From NCBI GenBank assembly GCA_002314055.1, contig DCBP01000112.1, positions 1 through 6,608 on the forward strand: a DNA stretch of 6,608 nt, written 5' to 3'. The stretch is from Prevotella sp. UBA1104. Its GTDB lineage: Bacteria; Bacteroidota; Bacteroidia; Bacteroidales; Bacteroidaceae. The notes below the pieces were generated by a model. It did no database searches and was not told where the DNA came from. It saw only the letters and a list, made by a program, of their open reading frames with translations. This document shows positions 1 through 5,824 of the stretch, piece by piece. The translations under genes were made by a program, and so were the position numbers. Position 1 is the stretch's first letter. Each line of letters starts with the position of its first letter.

Positions 1-549
1 CTGCTCTATCAGAGCGGCTACCTTACCATCAAGCACTACGACCCGATGATAAATCTCTACACCTTGGGCTATCCCAACGAGGAGGTTCGCACAGGCATGG
101 TTCGTTCGCTTGCTGCCAACTACCTTATTCCGGCAGAAGGCACCAACAGCAGCTTTGTCATCAAGTTCGTAAAGGCTGTCGTTGCCGACGATATGGAGCT
201 GGCTCTCACCCTTATGCGGGCTTATCTTGCCGGCGTGTCCTACCGCCTGTCTAACAAGACGGAGCGCGACGTGCAGACTATCTTCTATCTCGTTTTCTCT
301 CTTATCGGAGGATTCATAAATGTTGAGGAGGAGAGTTCCCACGGCAGAGCCGATGTTGTGATAACTCTTCCGTCCGTAGTCTATGTCATGGAACTGAAGT
401 TTGACGGCTCCGCCGATGCCGCCCTCCGGCAGATAGACGAAAAGGGCTATCTCATTCCATACACCGCCGACGGCAAACGACTCGTTAAAGTAGGCGTGAA
501 CTACAGCAGCGAGGAGCGCACTATTACGGAGTGGAGTATAGAAGGATAA
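1..549 (+). CDS. AAA-ATPase-like / PD-(D/E)XK nuclease family protein, C-terminal part
   Basis: The reading frame is open from the first base, so the start lies upstream; 182 codons and a TAA stop are present. The opening residues LLYQSGYLTIK and the later LGYPNEEVR are typical of the region joining the AAA-ATPase-like domain to the C-terminal nuclease-like domain in this Bacteroidota-expanded family (full length usually a little over 500 residues). The C-terminal domain shows a PD-(D/E)XK-like core: RADVV with Asp at fragment residue 118, then ELK at 131-133 in MELKFDG, followed by a helix with a Gln (ALRQI). The biological role of the family is not established; nuclease activity is inferred from the fold. 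Codon use is GC-moderate, like mod and res outside the mod centre. The gene ends just before an intrinsic terminator, so it is a separate unit from the restriction operon. A second member of the same family lies at 5825. Confidence 0.88.
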   Translation: MLYQSGYLTIKHYDPMINLYTLGYPNEEVRTGMVRSLAANYLIPAEGTNSSFVIKFVKAVVADDMELALTLMRAYLAGVSYRLSNKTERDVQTIFYLVFSLIGGFINVEEESSHGRADVVITLPSVVYVMELKFDGSADAALRQIDEKGYLIPYTADGKRLVKVGVNYSSEERTITEWSIEG

Positions 550-582
550 GATAAAAAAGTAAGATTTGAGAATGGAAAATAG

Positions 583-610
583 GGCGGAGCGTTGGCGTTC
601 CGTCTTTTTT
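583..610 (+). terminator. Rho-independent terminator after the first gene
   Basis: A 9-pair stem (583-591 with 596-604, including two G-T pairs) closes a TTGG loop and is followed directly by six T (605-610). It lies 34 bases after the stop codon of the AAA-ATPase-like gene and ends 12 bases before the next promoter, so it insulates the restriction operon from upstream transcription. Confidence 0.85.
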
Positions 611-621
611 GTGCCCGCAAA

Positions 622-653
622 TTTGTCGTTTTCTTTTCTTTTGATTAATTTTG
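622..653 (+). promoter_or_regulatory. Bacteroidota-type promoter (TTTG-N20-TAATTTTG) for the mod leader
   Basis: The -33 element TTTG is at 622-625 and the -7 element TAATTTTG (consensus TAnnTTTG) at 646-653, with 20 bases between them. This matches the primary sigma factor consensus known from Bacteroides. Transcription would start near 660, which gives mod a leader of about 430 nt. The start site is inferred. Confidence 0.75.
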
Positions 654-725
654 TAGCGTCATTCTTCGGATGGCGGCAATGAGTTGCCGACGGATATCCG
701 GAGTGTGGCTATTCTTATGGAAATG

Positions 726-744
726 ACGTTTGCTAACGTTTGCT
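726..744 (+). repeat. Two tandem copies of a 9-base repeat
   Basis: ACGTTTGCT occurs at 726-734 and again at 736-744, a spacing of 10 bases, about one helical turn. It lies between the first and second stem-loops of the leader. Such spacing would suit a protein binding site, but nothing else in the sequence supports a function. Confidence 0.4.
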
Positions 745-803
745 TCTGATGCATTGGAAATTAGGGACTTCCAAATATGATAGTCGGATGTGGATGGCAG
801 TGA

Positions 804-888
804 GCGTCTACTATACGTGTATCTATGCACGGCAAAAGTGCGCCCTTTCTAAAGGGTGCAACTTTTGCTATATACATATATACGACGT
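804..888 (+). other. Large imperfect stem-loop in the mod leader
   Basis: Paired blocks run 804-808/884-888, 812-815/879-882, 817-822/872-877, 832-839/861-868 and 840-847/852-859, about 31 pairs in all, closing on a four-base loop at 848-851. The top 16 pairs are interrupted only by one bulged A (860 or 861). Pairs 804/888, 817/877 and 842/857 are G-T on this strand, which would be G-U in a + strand RNA but C-A mismatches in the opposite RNA. That favours a + strand RNA structure, consistent with the promoter at 622-653. Confidence 0.6.
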
Positions 889-1087
889 TGGTGTAGGCGT
901 GTCTTCTTGCTTCTGTCCTTGCTATCATAGGTCCCCTAATACCTCAATGCACAAGGACATACAAGGAGCAGAGACCCCTGCGCCAATTTCGTTTAGAATA
1001 TATGGACATCTAATACGTTTATTTATCTGCTTTGGGGGTGAGCGATAAAATCGAACGGCCTAACAAGCGTTCTTTAAGCCACGCCGA

Positions 1088-2968
1088 ATGCTTATGAACA
1101 AATATGAACTCGCAAAGAAGATAAATGAACTCGAAGGTCTTACGAATGAGGAGAAGTCGGAGTTGCTGAAGTTGCTCCGCTCGCAAAAGAAGTATGGTCT
1201 TGTATGGGAGGACAAGCCCGAAGAAATTGAGGCGCGTCTGCAAGACGAGTTGCCTGTGCTCGAGGAAGTAGCAGACCGTGCCATCATCAGCGACGATGCC
1301 GCAGCCCCTAACCATATTCTCATAGAGGGCGACAATCTCGAAGCTCTCACCGCCCTCAGCTATACTCACAGAGGAAAGATTGACGTGATTTATATCGATC
1401 CACCGTACAACACGGGTAACAAGGATTTTGTCTACAACGATTCGTATGTAGATCGTGAGGATGGCTATCGCCATTCTAAGTGGTTGTCGTTTATGAACAA
1501 GCGGTTGAAGATTGCAAAGGGGTTGCTTTCGGATAAAGGGGTGATATTTATCTCGATTGATGATAATGAGCAGGCGCAACTGAAAATGTTGTGTGATGAG
1601 ATATTTGGAGAAAGAAACTTTATTGCAAAATTCGATTGGCGAAAGAAAACAGGTGCCAATGATGCAAAGGATATTGCTGTTATAACAGAGTCCATATTAT
1701 TGTATTCTATATCAAGATTAAATACAATAGAAAGTGAAATATGGAATCGCGATGAAGGTTCTCGTAATCAAAAACGATTCAAATTTGAAGATGAATTTGT
1801 CGAAACACGAGGTAAATATTATTTGGACACACTGGACCGCGGAGGGCTTCAATATTCAGATTCTATGAATTATGGAATTGATGCACCAGATGGAGGGATA
1901 ATATATCCAAATGGACGTTCGGAATTTGTAAATGACGGATGGATTTGGAAGTGGGGCAAGGATAAGGTTAAATGGGGACTCGAAAATAAGTTTTTGGAAT
2001 TTGTAAAATCGAAGAAAAGTTCTGCTTCTAAGTACACAATTAAGTATAAGGTTTATGAGAATGTGGATAATGAAGGAAATCTACGGAAAAAAATTGGAAG
2101 GGCTTTTTCTAATTTCATTTTAGAGCCAATTAATCAGCAAGGAAATTTGGAAATATCTTCATTGTTTGATGGTAATGTTCCTTTCTCAAACCCTAAACCT
2201 ATAGGTCTCTTAAAATATTTGATAAATACTATTGCAATTAACGATATCACCATCCTCGACTTCTTCGCCGGCTCCGGCACCACCCTCCACGCCACGATGC
2301 AGCTCAACTCCGAAGACGGTGGTCATCGCCAATGCATCTTGGTGACCAACAACGAGAACGGCATCTGCGAGAACGTGACCTACGAAAGAAACAAGCGTGT
2401 TATCCAAGGCTACACTACACCGAAGGGTGAACAAGTCCCCGGCTTAACCCGAAACACCCTCCGTTACTACAAGACCCGTTTCGTTTCTCGCGACAAGACC
2501 GCCAAGAACCTGCGTTTGCTCACCGCCCTTTCTACTGATATGCTCTGCATCCGCAACAATGCCTATACCGAACTGCCGTTTGCCGGCAGGAACATCAACA
2601 AGCGCATAGCCCGATATTTCGAGAGCGCAGACGGCACAAGGCGTATGCTCGTGATTTATCAGGAGGAGGCAATCGACGCATTGGTGCAGCTCATCGGCAC
2701 CTTGCCGCAGCGCGACGACAAACTGATGGTGTATGTATTCTCGCCCAATGGCTATGCCTACGACGACGAGTTTGAGGACGTTGCCGACAGTGTGAAGCTT
2801 TGTGCCATCCCCGATGCTATTCTTAACGCCTATCGAAGGGTGCTCCCAAAGCGCAAACCGCAATACCTGAAGGAGGCGCTCGACGAGATGGAACGTGAGA
2901 CGGCTAAGGTAGAGAACCGACAGACTGAATTAAATTTTGAAGACACAAAGGAAGGAGGCGAAGAATGA
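1088..2968 (+). CDS. mod: Type III restriction-modification methyltransferase subunit Mod
   Basis: Site-specific DNA (adenine-N6) methyltransferase that also supplies sequence recognition to the Mod-Res restriction complex. It has 626 residues, close to the roughly 640 of EcoP15I Mod. The catalytic motif DPPYNTG is at residues 104-110. The S-adenosylmethionine motif DFFAGSGTT follows much later at 391-399; this order (motif IV, target recognition domain, motif I) defines the beta class. The N-terminal KYGLVWEDKPEE (about 36-47) and ICENVTYERNKRVIQGY after motif I are also typical of Type III Mod. Residues about 178-388 form the target recognition region and are encoded by unusually AT-rich DNA. 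The start at 1088 is chosen as the first ATG; a second in-frame ATG at 1094 (MNKYEL) is equally plausible, and neither has a clear ribosome binding site. The gene overlaps res by ATGA. The recognised sequence cannot be read from the protein. Confidence 0.95.
   Translation: MLMNKYELAKKINELEGLTNEEKSELLKLLRSQKKYGLVWEDKPEEIEARLQDELPVLEEVADRAIISDDAAAPNHILIEGDNLEALTALSYTHRGKIDVIYIDPPYNTGNKDFVYNDSYVDREDGYRHSKWLSFMNKRLKIAKGLLSDKGVIFISIDDNEQAQLKMLCDEIFGERNFIAKFDWRKKTGANDAKDIAVITESILLYSISRLNTIESEIWNRDEGSRNQKRFKFEDEFVETRGKYYLDTLDRGGLQYSDSMNYGIDAPDGGIIYPNGRSEFVNDGWIWKWGKDKVKWGLENKFLEFVKSKKSSASKYTIKYKVYENVDNEGNLRKKIGRAFSNFILEPINQQGNLEISSLFDGNVPFSNPKPIGLLKYLINTIAINDITILDFFAGSGTTLHATMQLNSEDGGHRQCILVTNNENGICENVTYERNKRVIQGYTTPKGEQVPGLTRNTLRYYKTRFVSRDKTAKNLRLLTALSTDMLCIRNNAYTELPFAGRNINKRIARYFESADGTRRMLVIYQEEAIDALVQLIGTLPQRDDKLMVYVFSPNGYAYDDEFEDVADSVKLCAIPDAILNAYRRVLPKRKPQYLKEALDEMERETAKVENRQTELNFEDTKEGGEE
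1620..2247 (+). other. AT-rich target-recognition segment within mod
   Basis: Base composition changes sharply here. Hand counts of G+C per 60 bases: 33/60 at 1201-1260, 13/60 at 1681-1740, 18/60 at 2041-2100, then 35/60 at 2281-2340. The reading frame stays open across both borders, and the segment matches the region between motif IV and motif I that determines DNA specificity. The edges are approximate, but the right one is abrupt near 2247, just before the motif I codons. This suggests a module acquired by recombination. Confidence 0.7.
2954..2958 (+). promoter_or_regulatory. Strong Shine-Dalgarno site for res
   Basis: GGAGG lies 6 bases before the res ATG, inside the last codons of mod. 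It stands out because the other starts in this window lack such a site, as is usual in Bacteroidota. With the ATGA overlap it decides the res start at 2965. Confidence 0.6.
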
Positions 2969-5319
2969 AACAGATAGAATACCAACAGAAGGCGGTTAGA
3001 GAACTTACTGACAAGACAATAGATTTGCTTACATATTCTGGCAATCGGCATACCCTTGTGTTCAAGGCACCGACAGGTGCCGGAAAGACAGTGATGGCTT
3101 CTGAACTGTTACTCCGCCTCAATGCCGAGTTGAAAGACCGCACAGACGTGTCCTACAAGGAAGTGGCATATATATGGATAGCTCCAAACAAGCTACATGA
3201 GCAGAGCTATTTCAAAATGCGCTCGTTCTTCACAGAAGGACAGGAGCTGCATCCAGTAATCTTCGACGACCTCGACCATTCAGCCGAAGGCTATATCCAT
3301 CCCGGCGAGATACTCTTCGTAAACTGGGAGAGCATCAACAAGGATAATGCGGTGATGATACGCGACACCGAACAGGGGGCGTCGCTCTACGACCTCACTC
3401 GCCGCACGCAAGAGGAGCAGCGCATACCCCTCATCGTAATCATCGACGAAGAGCATATGTTTGCCAGCAAACTTGCCAATAAAACTGAGAAGGTGTTGAA
3501 GAACATCAACCCCAAGGTGGAGATACGTATCTCTGCAACACCAGAGACAAGAGGCGAACTGCAGGTCAGCGTTCCGCGAGAAGCTGTGGTGAGAGAGGGA
3601 ATGATAAAGCAGGGGGTGGTGTTGAATCCAGCCTTGCAGTTCAATGCCCCTAACGGCTCGCTAAACCAGCATCTGGTACATCTCGCTCTGAAGAAGCGCG
3701 AGGAGCTGGCTGAGGCTTATCATAAGATTGGCGTCGATATCAATCCTCTGTTGCTCATACAGTTGCCCAACGACAAGGACAAAATGGACAAAGACGACGA
3801 CAGCATCAAGGAAGAGGTGATGCTCTATCTCGACACCATCAAGAATATCAATATCGCCAACGGTAAACTGGCGGTGTGGCTCAGCAATGAGAAGGAGAAC
3901 CTCAATGGCATAGAGAAGCCCGACAACCTCACCGAAGTGTTGCTCTTCAAGCAGGCCATCGCCCTGGGCTGGGACTGTCCGCGTGCTGCCGTGCTTCTCA
4001 TTTTCCGAAAGATAGAGAGCTTCACGTTCACGGCGCAGACCGTGGGACGCATTCTCCGTATGCCGGAGCAACACTTCTATGAGGACGACCGACTGAACTG
4101 GGGATATGTCTACACCAACCTTAGCAAGGATATCATACAGATAGTGCAAGACGACATGGACTATATGTCGAATATACATGCCGTGCGCCGTGAGAACCTC
4201 TCCAATGTGGTGCTTCGCTCTGAATATTGCGAGCATCCGGCTATAACCCGTAAACGTCTTGGTCCTGACTTCAAAAAGGTGCTTGCCAAGGTTTTTGAGG
4301 ATATTCTGCTTGTTAAAAAACAGCAGCTATCGCTCTTCACGATAGATGATTTGGAGGGAAATACGGATGAAGATGATGGCGACGACAGTGGCGAAAGCAT
4401 CTATGCCAAGAACCGTAAGGCTTGTGAGGACAAAATAACATTCCGGGTGAAAAGCATCGGGGTGGACCTGATAGAAGATGTGAACATCACGGGCGAGATT
4501 GGAGAGACGCATGTGGACAAGAAGGCAAGGTATGTGCGCACTATGCAAGAGCTGAACGATTCATACAATGCTTTCTGTGCTAAGTGTATAGGCTCGAAGT
4601 TTGAAAAGGTGAGTGTTACGACTTTGGCTTTCGCCTTGAAAGAGCTGATGGAAGATCTCTTTGAACTCTTCGAGACTGATGCCGTGAAGGTGATACTCTA
4701 TCACAGCAACCGCCCCGTGTTTGCCGACTTGATCGATAAAGCCTTAAACCGATATATGAAAATACTTGAAGTGCGGCAGCAAACGCAAAACGAGAAGTCT
4801 TATAAGAGTTACGACTGGGAAGTGCCCGTGGAACGACTATACAAAGAGGAGAGTCATCGCGTAATATCTGATGTTCGCGACCATGCCCTTATGCCTTTTG
4901 TGGAACTGAAAAACGCTTCGCAACCCGAAAAGCATTTCGAGGCTTTCCTTGAGGACAACAAGGAGTGTATAGACTGGTGGTATAAGAATGGTGATGCCGG
5001 TAGGCAGCACTATGCCATCAGCTATGAGAATAAGGAGGGACAGAAGTCGCTCTTCTATGTAGACTTCGTGATTCGCATGAAAAACGGGCAAATCTTCCTC
5101 TTCGACACCAAGAGTGCAGGGAGCGACGTGGATGCTGTGGAGAAACACAATGCCCTCATAGACTATATGGAGAGCGAGGCGAACAAGGAACGACACCTGA
5201 AGGGGGGCATCATCATAGAGCGTAATGACAATTGGAAGTATTGTCCGCTGAAGATTGACAATACTACAGATATAGTGGAGTGGGACAGTTTCTATCCGAA
5301 TGAATACAAACAGGTTTAA
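2965..5319 (+). CDS. res: Type III restriction endonuclease subunit Res
   Basis: ATP-dependent translocase and nuclease that, in complex with Mod, cuts unmethylated DNA. The SF2 helicase motifs appear in order: Gln-containing YQQKAV (6-11), Walker A APTGAGKT (35-42), Walker B DEEH (161-164), motif III SAT (190-192), motif V in QAIALGWDCPRA (330-341) and motif VI QTVGRILR (358-365). The C-terminal endonuclease domain carries a PD-(D/E)XK core: Asp700 in YVDFVIR, then DTK at 714-716 in FLFDTKSAG. A Glu/Asp-rich linker (EGNTDEDDGDDSGES) lies between the two halves. The protein has 784 residues, shorter than EcoP15I Res (about 970), but all motifs are present, so it looks intact. It starts inside the mod stop codon (ATGA) with a strong ribosome binding site, which implies translational coupling to Mod. 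Confidence 0.95.
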   Translation: MKQIEYQQKAVRELTDKTIDLLTYSGNRHTLVFKAPTGAGKTVMASELLLRLNAELKDRTDVSYKEVAYIWIAPNKLHEQSYFKMRSFFTEGQELHPVIFDDLDHSAEGYIHPGEILFVNWESINKDNAVMIRDTEQGASLYDLTRRTQEEQRIPLIVIIDEEHMFASKLANKTEKVLKNINPKVEIRISATPETRGELQVSVPREAVVREGMIKQGVVLNPALQFNAPNGSLNQHLVHLALKKREELAEAYHKIGVDINPLLLIQLPNDKDKMDKDDDSIKEEVMLYLDTIKNINIANGKLAVWLSNEKENLNGIEKPDNLTEVLLFKQAIALGWDCPRAAVLLIFRKIESFTFTAQTVGRILRMPEQHFYEDDRLNWGYVYTNLSKDIIQIVQDDMDYMSNIHAVRRENLSNVVLRSEYCEHPAITRKRLGPDFKKVLAKVFEDILLVKKQQLSLFTIDDLEGNTDEDDGDDSGESIYAKNRKACEDKITFRVKSIGVDLIEDVNITGEIGETHVDKKARYVRTMQELNDSYNAFCAKCIGSKFEKVSVTTLAFALKELMEDLFELFETDAVKVILYHSNRPVFADLIDKALNRYMKILEVRQQTQNEKSYKSYDWEVPVERLYKEESHRVISDVRDHALMPFVELKNASQPEKHFEAFLEDNKECIDWWYKNGDAGRQHYAISYENKEGQKSLFYVDFVIRMKNGQIFLFDTKSAGSDVDAVEKHNALIDYMESEANKERHLKGGIIIERNDNWKYCPLKIDNTTDIVEWDSFYPNEYKQV

Positions 5320-5335
5320 TTCAATAACAGCAACT

Positions 5336-5482
5336 ATGGCAAAAGGACTGGATGGAAAATTCTTGCATTATGGCATACGCAGAGAGGATCTCAAACTGAT
5401 AAGGACGCTCTGTGAGAAACACGAGATTGACTTCGACTGGATGAGCGAGGAAATCTTGCGCAAGTATCGGCGCAGATTATGA
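5336..5482 (+). CDS. Small protein associated with the restriction-modification operon, possibly C-terminally truncated
   Basis: A 48-residue ORF starts 16 bases after the res stop (MAKGLDGKFLHYG...). An alternative in-frame ATG at 5300 would add 12 residues and overlap res by 20 bases; 5336 is preferred because the extra residues look unlike the rest. The sequence IRREDLKLIRTLCEKHEID followed by FDWMSEEILRKY predicts two amphipathic helices. From memory, it resembles small proteins annotated as associated with DNA modification systems, found next to Type III and other methylation operons; their biochemical role is unknown to me. As I recall them, those proteins continue after the ILxxY motif with a further acidic and helical tail, whereas this one ends in RRRL and a stop. 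It may therefore be cut short by the rearrangement described for the next feature. It is probably co-transcribed with mod and res. Confidence 0.6.
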   Translation: MAKGLDGKFLHYGIRREDLKLIRTLCEKHEIDFDWMSEEILRKYRRRL

Positions 5483-5777
5483 TGTTGAAGACTTCACTGC
5501 GTTTACAAAAGACAACAAAAAATCACTTTTCTCAGCATTGCTCAAACTTAGGTATAAGGATTGTGAAGTGGATTGGCAGAACTCAGGCATAGTGGGACGC
5601 ATCGTGGCAAAGGAAATATATCGCGGCGTTGATTATCTCTCAGAAGACGAGAATATGAACGCTTTCCTCTTTGCCGAGAGCAACAGAATGGGCGGAGGCA
5701 ACGTCATTCAATATGTTTATTCAACTAAAAACTTGTTGCTTATACAAATAATCGCTAAATTTGCACAAAGATGTTGA
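5445..5777 (+). pseudogene. Start-less open frame, probable gene remnant of unrecognised family
   Basis: This frame is open from 5445, after a TGA at 5442-5444, to the stop at 5775-5777, and overlaps the end of the small gene in a different frame. It has no ATG until 5655; the only earlier candidate noted is a TTG at 5538. The residues from about 5469 onward look coding (DVEDFTAFTKDNKKSLFSA, GRIVAKEIYRG, NAFLFAESNRMGGGN), but I do not recognise the family. The last 20 or so residues overlap the promoter of the next gene and are probably not native. The simplest reading is the 3' part of a gene whose 5' part was deleted, fused near 5467 to the small gene. A frameshifted continuation of the small gene is an alternative. 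Expression as a protein is doubtful. Confidence 0.35.
5733..5763 (+). promoter_or_regulatory. Bacteroidota-type promoter for the second AAA-ATPase-like gene
   Basis: The -7 element TAAATTTG (TAnnTTTG) is at 5756-5763. A partial -33 element, TTG at 5733-5735, is 20 bases upstream. Transcription would begin near 5770, giving a leader of about 55 nt before the ATG at 5825. No terminator is visible between res and this promoter, so some read-through from the restriction operon is possible. Confidence 0.65.
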
Positions 5778-5824
5778 TTGTGGCATTCTTTAGAACTGGT
5801 AAATAAGTAAAAACGAAAGAGAAT

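Larger units (their letters stand above)
660..1087 (+). promoter_or_regulatory. Long structured leader upstream of mod; no convincing gene
   Basis: This stretch lies between the inferred transcription start and the mod start codon. Short open frames exist on both strands (for example 740-1048 on + and 645-830 on -), but their proteins look non-coding, rich in Cys, His and Tyr or in Ser and Arg without domain signatures. Instead there is a run of stem-loops: 664-703 (7-pair outer stem, with an inner CGGCAA/TTGCCG hairpin at 674-689), 754-774 (6 pairs), 804-888 (about 31 pairs), 909-969 (13 pairs with one bulge) and 990-1017 (8 pairs with one bulge). A weaker GAACG/CGTTC stem lies at 1053-1072. 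No T-run follows any of them, so read-through into mod is more likely than a terminated small RNA. Function is unknown; control of mod expression is an inference. Confidence 0.5.

Noticed and set aside
691..700. Perfect 10-base palindrome CGGATATCCG
   Set aside because: It could be an operator, but its right half is already paired with 664-670 in a longer stem, so a separate feature is not supported.
645..830. 61-residue - strand ORF opposite the leader
   Set aside because: It runs back into the mod promoter, has no visible promoter of its own and covers the stem-loops at 664-703 and 754-774. If it is found conserved, RNA constraint is the likelier cause.
988..1021. Possible second promoter close to mod (TTCG and TACGTTTA)
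   Set aside because: The -7 box lacks the final G of TAnnTTTG and the upstream box is a poor match; the 622-653 promoter is far better. The region also forms a small stem-loop.
740..1048. 102-residue + strand ORF in the leader
   Set aside because: Composition is Cys-, His- and Tyr-rich without any domain pattern, no ribosome binding site is evident, and the region is better explained by stem-loops.
2444..2863. Long - strand ORFs inside mod and res (for example 2444-2863 and 3661-4236)
   Set aside because: They are antisense to intact genes with clear catalytic motifs, and no domain pattern, promoter or ribosome binding site supports them.
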